This document shows, one piece after another, positions 52,290 to 64,000 of a stretch of 64,000 bases of DNA (position 1 is the first letter of the stretch; each line of letters starts with the position of its first letter). This DNA comes from Pyrocephalus nanus. Lineage: Eukaryota > Chordata > Aves > Passeriformes > Tyrannidae. A model generated the notes under the pieces. It had not been told where the DNA came from. It did no database searches and saw only the letters and a program-made list of their open reading frames with translations. Where the stretch lies: contig CM076265.1 of NCBI GenBank assembly GCA_038380795.1, forward strand, positions 3,956,001-4,020,000, in the 5' to 3' direction. Position numbers and translations under genes: made by a program.

Positions 52290-52967
52290 GCACAGAGAAA
52301 TAACAGATCAAGAATGCTGGCTTGGAGCTTTATGCATCTTTTCATTGAAATTTATTGACAGTAGTTCAGAATAATATTGGAACTCTCAGATGTCTCTGAA
52401 CAAACACTGGTGTGACTGGTTATCCATAAATACTGAGGTAGATTTCCTATAGCAACAAAATTCATCTCTAGGAGTGAAGGATGGCATTAAACTCCTCATG
52501 AGTACGAGCTGACCTGCAGGGCAATATTTAGTTTCTGCAATGAAAATATGACTTATTTCTAGTGCTTCTATGCTCATGTTCTGCAAATGCTTGGATAGAC
52601 AGGTTAGACTATTTATGTCACTTATGCTGAAATTCTCGGATAAAAACTTTCACAGTTATATCCTTCAGATTCTCTCAGATTTAGGGGAAACCAAGGGGAA
52701 AAGAACAGCTATTTTATTCCTACATACCAACACTTCACTGGTTGGAGAAGGTGGTATTGTCTGGACTCAGATTTGGTGCTGCACTTTATAAGCGTTTCAG
52801 AGAGAAGTAAAATGAAAAAAATAAGTCATGTGACTGAAAAAAGCATTTTTTTCCGGGTTAGAAAAACTACCTGTTGCATATTAAGTGTAGTAAAAAAAAA
52901 GACAAGGAAGTGCAAAGACACATTTTGTAATACAGATGAAAAACAGGAGTTCATTGACTGTGTACTT

Positions 52968-53166
52968 CATAAAGTCACAGAGCAGTGTAGGTTGGAAGGG
53001 ACCTTGAAACATCAGCTGTCCAACAGTTCATGGGAAAGGGAGCCTGGATTAGATCATCTAGAACCTTGTCTAACTACTTCTTGAAAATCTCCAGGGATGG
53101 GTTTTTTCCACATTCCTATGGAGGTTGTTCAACTGATTGATTGTTCTCATTGTAAAGAATTTTTTT
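52968..53166 (-). mobile_element. CR1 LINE 3' fragment, antisense
   Basis: On the plus strand this begins with a degraded CATAAAGTCACAGAG, then GTTGGAAGGGACCTTGAAA, TAGATCATCTAGAACCTTGT, CTCCAGGGATGGG and CATTGTAAAGAA. That is the reverse complement of a CR1 3' UTR ending at 52968. It is truncated on its 5' side at about 53166, where another CR1 end begins. Confidence 0.88.
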
Positions 53167-53213
53167 CATAGAATCATAGGATATGCTGAGTTGGAAGGGA
53201 CCCCCCCAAAGAA
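53167..53213 (-). mobile_element. CR1 LINE terminal fragment, antisense, abutting the previous one
   Basis: CATAGAATCATAGGATATG followed by GAGTTGGAAGGGACC is the reverse complement of a second CR1 3' terminus. Only about 45 bp are preserved before a C-run and unrelated sequence. It lies head-to-tail with the 52968-53166 fragment, which suggests one element inserted beside or into the other. Confidence 0.82.
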
Positions 53214-55754
53214 AATGTACTTACCACCCTCTTGGTCTGTGATTACATATATTGAATTTCTGCTCACCCTAATAAAATTTCAGATAAAGCATCTTTATTG
53301 TCTTGAAAACCATATTCATAGGAATCAAATCTCTTTGAGATTGAGATAGATTTGGGGCTTTTTTTCTAAAGGGTTTTGTGTTGCCATATATGATAAGTAC
53401 ACTGTTTTAGTGGGAAAGTCCATTCACAACCACAAAATGGACACACATAAAGAAAACTTACCTTTCAAAACAAGACATGCCAAAGCATCAGGAGATGAAA
53501 ACTTAGTCTGATGCTTATATATAGGGTTGCTCTGAAATCTGCTTGCAGCTTTAGCTGTTCTGTGCCAGTGCAGTAAACACTGGATTTTTATTTTGCGTGC
53601 AGCTTGGCATGCTGATGGAGGCAGGGCATGTTCCACTTTCTTCCCCAGACTCCTGATTGCTCCTCCTGCATTAGACCAGGGCAGACCTCTTTGAAGAGAC
53701 CCCACCAAGCTCCTGAAAAGAAATCTGGTCTGCCCACAAAACTCTTCTTTTTCCCAGGCTATGGCACTCTGCTGTCTGTGTGCAGGGTGTCTTTCTGAAG
53801 CAGAAGCCTCTCGTGCTGAAGGGGAGAAAGCATAACTTTTTGGTTTCTTGGAAATTCTTGGCAAGCAGGTTTAATTTGCTGGAAGGGAACTCAAAGTAAT
53901 GTGAAATTAGGCTTTAGAGAAAGCCTTGGACAGAGCAGCAGGCAGGGGAATTGTTCATGAACAGACTGTGTAGTCTGTGATATCCTCTAAGTAAGGAAAG
54001 AATTTGAGAATCTGTGCATTAGTAGATCATCAGCACATCAAAACTAAGGGGAGCCATAGCCTGGATTATTATCTCTTCACACAGTCTAACGTTCAGACAC
54101 GCACTCACATGCACACAAATGATGTGGTGGCTTTATAATTGCTCACAACTCCTGTCAGTGCTGCCAGAAACCCTTCCTGACTTCCTGCAGCTCTTCTGCA
54201 AGAGCAGTATTCCTGATCTGACAGTTGATGCAAATCGTTAAGCAAAAGATTTGAGAGGGTTGGTTTTTTTTTTTTTAAGGAGGTAAATGCCTTCTTAAGT
54301 TTATCTACATAAAGCCTGTGGTTCCAGATCACCAGTATTTTTGCTGTAACTGTGGTTTTAGCAGTGGATTAAGTCTCTCAGAAACAGATTATGTTCTGTA
54401 CACAGTCATCTGAAGGCTGACTGAGAATTTTGTGTGGAATCCTCTTGTGTTAGGCTGGGATGTATATTTTGGCACTGAGAGGCTCACGAGGAACATGAGT
54501 AGCACGTGTGCCAGAGCTGCTGATGCTTCAAAGCACCAAGCAGGACAATAATGCTATTAAAAATATGTATTTTCTGTAATCCCTAAATCCCTTCTTAAGT
54601 GAGGTAGCTATTCTTGGCACTATAGTCATAATGCTGAGTAGTGTAATATTTTCTGAAATGAAGGTTAAATGAAAAGCCTGAACGAACTAAGCCACTGAGA
54701 AGGGCTGATCTGGTAAAATGTGCAGACTCATATTTTACTATGTATTTCAAATGACCTTCATCAGTTCTGGTGTACCCAAGGGCAGAAGAGTCACTTCCTT
54801 TGTACTTGACTACTCAATGCTATGATGTTGTATTGCAGAAAAATGTCACCTCTAACAATAACACTATTATTGATTGCATTAGAAAAGAAGCCCAATCTAG
54901 GCTTAAGCCCAAATGTTGCACTTTGTACTCACGAAACTGTAATCAGAAAGGGTTCCTTTGGCTGGCAATTAACACTCTGACAAGTGGAAAAGGGAGAATG
55001 GTGGTGGAGGAGGAAGGCAGGCTGTTATCATCTCTCTGCAGGGAGCACCTGACACAGGAAGGTGCCTTCAGTGGAAGAGCTGTGTATGTTGTTCGAGCAG
55101 CCACTATAAAATTTCCTCCTTATCAGATGTTTTATGTGTCTCCTCAAATTTAACATTCCTTTTTCTTCCACCGCTGTGTTCTTATCTGGGATTTCGTTCC
55201 TGAAATAAAAATGGCAGCTCCTGAGTTTTAAATTGTAGTGACAAAGAACCTGGAGTTCCTTGCCACAGAAATGTAAATGAGAAGTGCCCGTGTGAGCAGA
55301 AGATAAGGTCCAGCATGAGGTCTTCTCAGTGAGTCCACAGCAAATATTTCCCTGGCACTCACATTACTTTTGCATTGCTCATTATGGTGCTCAAGACCTT
55401 GGGAATGCACAGTTGTGGCAACAGCACATGAATAATGATAATCTTATCAAAAGATAATGATGTAATGAGCTTCAAATGGAAGACACACCTCAGCAGTATC
55501 ATTTAGGCTTTACAAAACATGCAATAATTAGTAACTAATGACTTTCACCCAATCCACGTGGTTTGCTCTCATATCAAGGTGAGATTTTCCAGGCTGCTCC
55601 TAGTTAAGATTTCTGGAACTGATGATAAGAATAGTGGATTTAGGATTAGATTATGGTTTCTCTCAAGTATTGTTTCGTTATGAATGTGTCAGGTTTTTTG
55701 TTATTTAAAATTCTTAACTATGTGAGTGCTTAAAGCTGATTTTCAGGGCGAACA

Positions 55755-55788
55755 GATCCACAATTCTGATCCACAATTCTGATCCACA
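55755..55788 (+). repeat. 13-bp tandem repeat, about 2.6 copies
   Basis: GATCCACAATTCT occurs at 55755-55767 and 55768-55780, followed by a partial GATCCACA. Confidence 0.9.
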
Positions 55789-56398
55789 GAATTTAAAATA
55801 TGGTATTGACTGGACTTGAATGGTTAGTAGAGGTTCTTACTAATACCTATTAGGCACAGTGAAGGAACATTCTGTCAAGCATTTATAGATGGTATTTTTG
55901 TGCAAAGAATTATTTGTATTGACAGAAGCAAAGACTCATGGGCTCAGGCAAGTAAAGGAGTTGCTGCAGAAACTGAATAAAATCCTTGTACTAATATGAA
56001 AAGTTTCACATAGTTTTGATAAATTAAGGATGTTCTGACAAGATTTTAATTTACATTTAGCAAAAATGAAAATGCTGAGTTTTGCTCGTAGTCCTTCAAA
56101 TTTCCACACACGTGTCCATAAATATAATTCTGATTTATCCTGGATTCAGTCCTGCCAGATAGTGAGTACTCAGCATCTGACTTCTTAATAGCCTTAAATT
56201 GTAGGTTTAGTGTCAGACCTGGAAGTTGGTTTGAGTGCATATTTATAAATCTTTGGTTTCTGCTGAGACAGAAAAGATCTGAATGAATTCTTTATTATGT
56301 GGATTTGAAAGATGTGTGTGTGTGAAATATGTATTGTTAGAGTTTGGTTTATGTGCATGTGTTTCTGCATTCAGGAGTGACCCACCAGGGATTATATT

Positions 56399-56453
56399 TG
56401 TGTGTGTGTGTATATTTATATATATACATATATATACATATATATATATATAT
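56399..56453 (+). repeat. Composite (TG)n-(TA)n microsatellite
   Basis: About six TG units pass into a long TA repeat with two TACA interruptions, ending before GCTGCAG. Alternating purine-pyrimidine sequence of this kind can form Z-DNA or cruciforms. Confidence 0.92.
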
Positions 56454-59400
56454 GCTGCAGTAACACGGCCAAAGTGCTTATGGTGTCTTAAACATAAATT
56501 CTTGACAGAGACCTGCTATAGGACACTATTGTTGAGCTCTAGTTCAACACACAAGGCCAGGTCTGGGGAAGAAACTCAGAGGTCAGTTTTGTCCCCTTTT
56601 AAACAACCAACAAATTTGTAGGAAATAAATACAGAAGGAGTTCTGTTATTTGTTTTTAATTGAGCATTTTAAGAAATCCGAAGTTAGCACTCTTAGAACT
56701 GATGCAGATCTCAGTCCTGCACTAGCAAATCTATATTAGAAGGAATTCCTAATGTTTAAGGGAAATCTTTTGGTCTTCTGCCTCTACAGAAAGAAACACA
56801 AGTATATTAACCCTTTTAATTAGGTATAACGGCTTTCACAATTTTTTGATTGATAGAACTTTTCATCCAGATATAATTTCCAGTCAGAAGTAGAAATCCA
56901 TCATGAGTGGCAAAAAGACTTAAACACAGGTGAGGGAAGAAGGTTCAAGTGTCTGAGTCATTGGAACAAAGACTGTAGGAGGGAGTTTTGTAGCCCTAAA
57001 ATGTGCTTCTCCGTGCAGCAACAGTCTGTTTCAGGATAGATTTCACTCAGTATCTTCCTCTTGAATCCCTCTGCTTTGTAAAACTATTTAAACACTTCCG
57101 TAGAACAGCAGGGAAGAGGCTGGCTTTATATCTTGGGGTGGGGGGGAAGTCACCAAAATAAACAGAGCAGAGATTTGAAGACACATCAGGGCTTTCATTA
57201 CCTGACTGTCAGGGCAGTTTTTCCCCTTGGTTCAGTATATCTGTGAGGTAGAAGAGTTCAGAAAAGAGACTGGCTGAAGGCTGCTCATTTTGTGAAATCT
57301 CACACTGACAGTGAAATGCCTGATTCAGAACGGATTTGTGAACCTACATCTTCCATATCAGAAGCAGAGTCTTCCATGCTGGTCCCAGAGCAAGTTCTAA
57401 ATATCTTTTACAAGATAAATAAGTAAATAAGGTTTGTCTTCTGATCCCAGTGTGCAGCCATATAAAAATGCAAAGATTTTTTTTTTTTCCCAAAGAAAGG
57501 TAATTTTTTAGTACTGTTTAAATTTCCTTTTAAATTAATTGTCTCACAATCCCTGGGAACACTGAAAAAGTACTCGTGTGTAAAAGATGCAATTGTCAAA
57601 CTGCAGCTCTGCCAGATTTGTTCTTGTTCTGCTTCCTGGGTTCTGTGGGCATCAAGCTGGGAGATCTTTGGCTGTTCTTTCTACACAGTGGGCCATCTCA
57701 ACTTTATGACTTCCATGAATTTCCCTGGCTTAAATTCGACTCGATTCTCCAAGCTACTTTTCCATTTAATTTGGGCTCTTGGCACATCACAGAGCAGGCT
57801 AAAAATCTGGAATATCGCATCTAATCTCCTCCCGGAGAACTTCCCTTTATGGAAGCTGAGACCCATCTGAGGTCTGACAAGCTGTTAAGGGCAATAAGTG
57901 TGTTTTCATAGAGGATTTAATGCATTGTTTTGAAAAAGGATCTCAGTGTCTATGTCCCTTCTTTACAACTGAGGGACAGACCACACTGAAGTGATTTGAG
58001 GGAGGTTGCTCAACAATGCAAGTCACGTCTCTCTTCCAGCCAAGTGTTGTATCCACATTGCCTTGCTTTGTGTCACTTTCCTTTATGAGGCTGCAAAAGC
58101 ATTTATTTCTTTCCACAACCTCCCAATGCCTTTTGTCTCTCCAGAAAGTCAGATTCAAATGTGCTCCTTAGTATCAGGTAGTTAATTGAATGATATATAA
58201 CTAGGTAAGGTGGTGGGAAATACATTTAGCAGATGAGAGGAGTTTTCTCTCTTTCCAAAGAACTATGTGTTGAATGAAAGTTCCTAACTGTACAAACTGC
58301 AGAAGAAATACACAAAATCCTTAAACTTTTACTGCTTTCAAGTGATTGTTATCTAAAAATTATTGATTGTGAGATTGATTTCTATGCGATATCCTATTCA
58401 GCAAGTGATGTTTCTCCCAGGCTAAAGCACTTGAGAAATCACCTATCAAAAGTTATTTTTTTCCTCTCTGAAAATTGTTTGCTAGATTGAAATAGTGCCT
58501 ATTTTTTTGCCAGATAAACGATGTTCATACTGAACTAATTTGACAACGAAACAGTGATTATAAATTATCTCTCTGTAGAAGTACTCCACAATAAATTCTT
58601 CATTTATCTTTGTTTATTATTTGGTTACAGTCTTATCTGATATGAGTGTGTTGGTTTTGTAATCTTGGAAGAACTGTTTGCACTCTGATCTCTCCATTAC
58701 AAGGAAGAGAGAAATGAGAAATCCATGAGAGCCAGTGAGAACCTTAAGTGGCTGTGCTCCTTTTTTTTTTATTTTTCAGTATTGGACCTTATTTTCTTTG
58801 GCTGCTATTTTGGGTTGGCCTTGGCTTACTTGTAGGGAACTGGCTAAAGGACTGCTCTGATTAATGCTGACTCTGTTCCCAGGGGACCAGCTAAGGATCA
58901 TCACAGCAGAGCCTTGATCTTTGTCCCCATCATCCTCACCAGTTATTAGTCTGTTTTAGGGCTGCAACGGGACAGTTCTGCTTCCTAATCCTTGGGACAG
59001 AGTTCTGGAAGTAAAATTTCTTCATTTTCATTTCACAGTCATAAAATTTACCCTTTTTTCGTCTGCTGTTTCAGGCTTCATAATTTAAATTATATTTGGA
59101 CCATAAAAAAACCTCTCTCATTTCATAGAAAAGCAAATTCATTCCTTCAGCTACTGCCTGAATATAATGGAAAAAACCCTATAACCACAAAGTTGGATTG
59201 GTCAGCATAGAGTCTGACCTCAGTAAATTTACTCTAGATTTAGGCCTAACTTGATTAAATTGTGCATCAAAGCGAGCCAAAAGTCCCGTTTCTTCGAAAC
59301 TGAACTTTTCAATCTTTCCCAGAATCCTCATGCATCATTTCAAATGTTGTAAAAGGAGCTGTGCAGACTGGACACAAAGCAGTGAGAATAAAGTTAAGCC

Positions 59401-61481
59401 TTTTGTCATGCAAAGCACAGACTGACTCGTTGCTTTTGTGCAGAACATCACACCACGTTCCTTTACACAATTTACTTGCTCTGCTGTCCCTGATGCTGTG
59501 GCTGATTTGTATGCTCTGATGCTCATGCCAGGGCACTCTCTTTGGCAAGAGCCAGCTGGTGCACTCTGAATCCTTATGTGCCAAGGTGTGAAAAGCAAGT
59601 TGAGTCTTCAGAATAATTCCCTGTTCCTGATGGGCGTTGTTGGATGGTATTGGATGCATCGAGAAACCAGAATATGTGAAGGGATTTCAGGAGATGATAC
59701 TGTTTAAAAAGATGGTGTCCTTCCTCTGCTGGAACTTAGTGTTTGCAAACTGCTTTTTAAACATGGAATGAGAGATTTTTCCTTATTCAAAGTGAATTTT
59801 CTTTTTTAAAGAAAAGCTATCATTGGAACCCAATGAGATTTATTTAATTACAGCTTTCTGTGTTTAATATAATTTCTCTGTTAAATTACCTGGGAAAAGC
59901 TGGATTATCTGTCAAAAAAACACAAACCCTAGTAATATAATCTGATAAAGTAGCTTGAATCGATTTGCCAAACTGTTTTCGTAGAGATGTCAATGTTGAA
60001 GTCAAGGAGGAAACTTCATATGAAATGAAGATTACACTTACTTAGGTGAAACTTTCTCGATTCACAACAAGCCATGTTCAATCACCTCTTGAGTGTCATG
60101 GACAGCTTTTACTTAGCTGGCCATTTTCAATTTACAAGCATAAGCCTTCAGTGTAAGCTTTATAATTCAGGATGTTGTAGCTGATTAAGTTAATTAAGAA
60201 TAGTTCCAAAGCAAGAAAAATATGCAATATAACATTTAGGTATAATATAGTTCTTAGGTTTGTTTAGACTGAAAAGCGACATGGAAGGAGCTTCTCAATA
60301 GCAAAAATTTTTGGGACACTTTATTGCATCAGGTTGCCATTTAGGATTGTCTCAGTAGCTTTTTTCCTTTTGATCACCCAAAACAGCCTTTTTTTGCAAT
60401 GAAAACACTATCTGGTGTCCAGCTGCACAGAATTAAAATACCTTCCTTTAGAACATCTCACACACAAACGTTTGGTTTAGTGTTTGTTTTTATGTTTTGT
60501 TGTGGGTTTGGGATTTTGTTTGGTTTGGGGTTCTTTTTATTTTATTTCTTGGAAGATGGTTTATAAATCTCTTGTTTTTTTCCTCTTCTTTCCCTAATGT
60601 ACTTGAAAGAACTGATCTGAGTGCCTAGCATTATACTTTGTAGAACTGGAAGGGTCCTTTCCCTTCCCTTCCCTCTTCCCCCATGGTTCCTACTACCTTG
60701 AGACTGGGATGGAAAACAAACAGTACTTGGACAGGTAGATGGAGAAGCACAGAAATGGTGCTGATGCTGCTTTCACAGAACTTACCATCGTGTCATCTAG
60801 TGAATTTAATCTTTACTTGATAAAGTCTAGTCTCAGGTAATGATTGCAGAACTAAATTTGATTTTTAATTGCAGCATCGTGGGACATGTACCTAAAGTTT
60901 GTGCTGGAAGTTACCAGAATGTAGTGACAGTGTCAGAGAGTGTGTTAGCAATGCCTTTCTTCCATAGATCTGTGCTGTTCTCAGTGTTCCAAGGAGTGGC
61001 TGGTTATCAGGCAGCTCCAGCCTTCTGGTGCATTGCTAGAGATGGCAAATCTTGCTGAGAGCCCAGCAGTGCTCAGTGATTCCATCTGACTTTGTATCAT
61101 AGTCTGCAGCAAGGCTGATTATTGACACTGCATAAAAAGTCGCACTTCCGATTCTTCTCATTCTGAGCACAGAATCTGAAGGAAATAACGTGTCCTTTAG
61201 TCAAAGACTGTGGTCATGTGAAGCATATCTTTGAGGTAAGTTTTTTAAACTGAGTTTGTACATCATTAATCTTAAATTCCATATAATAATCGCTGTTCTG
61301 GATTAATCCCTAAAGGCCAAATGTTATTCCTGTTATGTAGACCCAATGTTCTTTTTATAACTGGAAAGTTTCCTCAAGGAGGAGAAGACAGTTTTGCAAC
61401 ATTCTGGAAGTTACATTTTATATTAGCTCTTCCAAAGAGGAAAACTGACAAAGTTACTTATCTTGTGAACTTTGGGTTGGC

Positions 61482-61508
<27 letters not shown>
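61482..61508 (+). repeat. Poly(T) run, 27 nt
   Basis: The longest homopolymer in the window: 27 consecutive T followed by AA. Confidence 0.95.
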
Positions 61509-61512
<4 letters not shown>

Positions 61513-64000
61513 CAGTTGTTCCAGTAGAATGCAGCTGTTTCAGTGGGTGGAAAGTGATGATGTGTCCACAGAACAAGAAATGGTGCTGAAGATCCTAGCC
61601 AGTAGTTTTAACTAAGGTAGTGGACACAAGCCAGTAGAGGATTTATGTAATTTCATCTCCTTTTGTACTTGAAACTAATCCCTTTCTTTGTGACAAATAT
61701 AATTTTGAATTTTTTGAATTTTTTTTAAATACTGATATAAATATAATGTTAGAGTGGTTAACTACCCTGTTTATTTGACTAACAGTTTATAGAAATCAGA
61801 AACAGATAGCAAGCTCTTTCCCTCAGCATGAAATGTTCCAGTTCTGAGAAAACCACTTGTTCCTCTGTTTAACAACTCAGCAGTTATCCAGTCCTGCTTT
61901 TCAGGAACACCCAAAACTTGTCCTCAACCTCATCAATGTTTGGAATATGCAAAGAATGCAAGACTGAGCCTGGAGCTGGTAAATTTTCCCTTGTTAATAT
62001 CCTCACTTTTATGTTTGCGGATTTACCCAGGTTCAGCCAAATTTTACTTGCTGTGATACTTGATCAGATCCCGGTTAACTCCAAGAATCTTACTCAGGAT
62101 TTACAGTGTTTTCCCTGAAGGAATAAATTGGTCCAATAATACCACAACAATAATGGGCAAAAACCCCCTCCACAAGAAAAACTGGATAGAATATTAAAAC
62201 CCAGTGTCATTGCATTTGTGGATTGGAAGGAATTAATCACATAGAGATCCCCCCTCTGAGGCCTCAGATTCTTTGGCCAAGTGTTTATTTTTTGTTTTTA
62301 GGGTTTGTGTCCAACGTGTGGGTAATTTGCTGGCCCGTTCCTGAAAATGTAAGGCTTCCCATTACAGATAACCTGGGGTTTAGAAGCTGTAATTTTGCAC
62401 ATGCTACACTTTAATCCGTGTGCCTTTCCCCTGCCAATTCTTTCCTTCACGCCTGTGGTCTGACTTGACTCCAGAAGAAAAAGCAGGATTGTATTATGTA
62501 TCTCTTTTTTATCCCTCTACAGTTGGCCAGGATACTATTGCTTTTCTCCTGTGTTGCATTTAAGGGGAATAATAGCATCCACCACCTTAAAATATCATGT
62601 TTGTTAATCCTGCTGTATCAATCAGGAACCCTTTCTTATTGCTCCTAAGAACTTTTTATAAAGAATTGAACCTTCATGGATATGGAAAAACCCCATAAAA
62701 ATCATCTTCTTAGCAGATACATTTGAGATAGTTTTATATTTATCTGAAATGTCAGAATCTGGACAGTTCTGAGTTTTCTACTGTATCATAAAATAGCTTT
62801 AATCGTCTCAAATCAACTGACATTTGAGCCTTTCCAACTAATTTAGGAGAGCTGTACTGTATTCTGTCAACACCAGGAGTCTTTATTAAGAAAGCTTCAG
62901 TCTAATTTTTCTTCAAAGGAACACTTTTTGGGAAGGCATTATTTTATGGTCAGGTTTTTCCAGTAGACACTTATTGCACAAGTCCTCTGCTTTGATGGTT
63001 AGTGATGCAGGAAATCGTGATGCAGCCTTGAAACCCAGCCATTTCCTGTTCTCCCAGGATTATGTTCTAAAAATCCAACCAGAACTTTGAAATTACTTCA
63101 TTAGAGGCATTTGTATTCCTTGAGAAAATTCCTTACGTGCTGAGTGGCAGGAATTAGGTGGGCAAAAGCAGTACAAAATATGTCTGTGTTTCCATGTTCA
63201 TTTGTTGCAGCTGGAAAGGGGCCTGGATGGGCTCCAACCCAGTGACTATCTAGAATTCAAACAGATATTCCCGATTCTGCTTTTGCAGTAGTCAGAAATT
63301 TGTCTTGTAATGACTACTCTGAGTTGTTACAACTCCTCACAACTCCTTCCTTAAGTATTAGTTGTTGGGTTTGGTGTTCCTTGTGATTCCATTCATTGGT
63401 TGGGGGGGTGAAAAGCAGGATTGATTCACCTGGAGATAAGAATTTACTGAACATGCAAATGCACCAGAGATGAGTCTGCAGTGATGACTGCTGGAGGAAT
63501 GATCTTTAGTGGCATAAAAGCAGCTAAGTTGTCACTGACTGAAAGCAGCAACTCAGCAGAGCATGGCTTTGTTTCAGCTGGGCTTCTCAAGAAATGTTCA
63601 TTGATGGAGTGTGTGTCAGGCAAGAGCTAAACCAGATTTTCCTTGGTCATTGTTGAATTGCTTGTATCTGATTAGTTGTATTTATACACACCTGACATTA
63701 TCTAACCTTGACCTGAATTGAACATATTTTAGAAGATTTTTAGAGAGAATGTGAGTTATACTGCAGCAGCATCTTGCATCTGATAAGAGAATATGGAGCT
63801 TGTGTAACTTCTACAGTAGTTTGCAATATTTCTGTTTTTCCAGAAAAGCTGTCCTTTTTAAGAATTTTCTGATGACCTTCTAAGAGCCTTTTCAGTGGGA
63901 ATTATCACACTTTTGTGTAATGTGCAGCAGTATTTTATTGTGTATGAGGTGGTATAAAATTACCCATTCTTCTCTCAGAGCTTCCACTAAAATTGGGTTC

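Larger units (their letters stand above)
38296..64000 (+). other. SPON1 intron 2, 5' part (continues past the window)
   Basis: After the GTGAGA donor of exon 2 no further F-spondin coding sequence was found by eye. The stretch is therefore read as the start of a long intron, in keeping with the very large size of SPON1 in other vertebrates. It contains CR1 pieces, microsatellites and a coding-like minus-strand relic, all listed separately. The remaining sequence is AT-rich and featureless to me. A small exon missed by eye is possible. Confidence 0.7.

Noticed and set aside
56283..56621. 112-codon plus-strand open frame
   Set aside because: It runs through the TG/TA microsatellite, producing CVCVC and IYIYIY repeats.
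60640..60690. GAACTGGAAGGGTCC resembling a CR1 end
   Set aside because: It runs into a CCTTT repeat and lacks flanking CR1 sequence.
63205..63245. Possible diverged antisense CR1 end (CAGCTGGAAAGGGGCCTGG)
   Set aside because: Only a short word matches. The terminal repeat and the following CR1 motifs are missing.
1..64000. CRISPR arrays, operons, phage or plasmid features
   Set aside because: There are no spaced identical repeats, no dense coding and no ribosome-binding organisation. The window is vertebrate nuclear DNA.

Overview
The window is animal nuclear DNA from a bird, most likely a passerine. Three things in the sequence support this. There is one vertebrate gene split by introns with GT-AG splice sites (SPON1). 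The interspersed repeats are avian CR1 LINE 3' ends. Near the left edge is a SINE with a tRNA-Ile-like head and a CR1-type tail, the architecture described for passerine TguSINE1 elements. Most of the window is AT-rich, non-coding and full of simple repeats. Nothing bacterial, plasmid-like or phage-like is present.

Layout: 1 to about 30,500 is intergenic DNA upstream of SPON1. It holds the SINE (about 178-328), many poly(T) tracts, a few short tandem duplications, a CpG-rich patch at 8,223-8,492, and a complex block at about 28,166-28,560 that looks like a conserved regulatory element. A CpG island with a C-rich strand covers about 30,500-31,420 and contains the presumed SPON1 promoter and first coding exon (31,179-31,401). 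Intron 1 runs from 31,402 to 38,188 and contains a 231-nt pure pyrimidine satellite with nested 8-bp and 28-bp periods. Coding exon 2 is 38,189-38,295. The rest, 38,296-64,000, is read as the start of a long intron 2. It carries a sense CR1 (about 47,944-48,363), two abutting antisense CR1 pieces (52,968-53,215), several microsatellites, and a decayed, coding-like stretch on the minus strand (45,280-46,173) that I cannot assign to a family.

The only confident protein-coding content is the N-terminus of F-spondin: a signal peptide followed by the first part of the Reelin-type domain, 110 residues over two exons. Later exons (rest of the Reelin domain, spondin domain, thrombospondin type 1 repeats) were not found and should lie beyond the right edge. 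I found no evidence of a novel multi-gene system. The points most worth following up are the pyrimidine satellite, the candidate upstream enhancers, the SINE/CR1 partnership visible inside one window, and the unidentified coding-like fossil.
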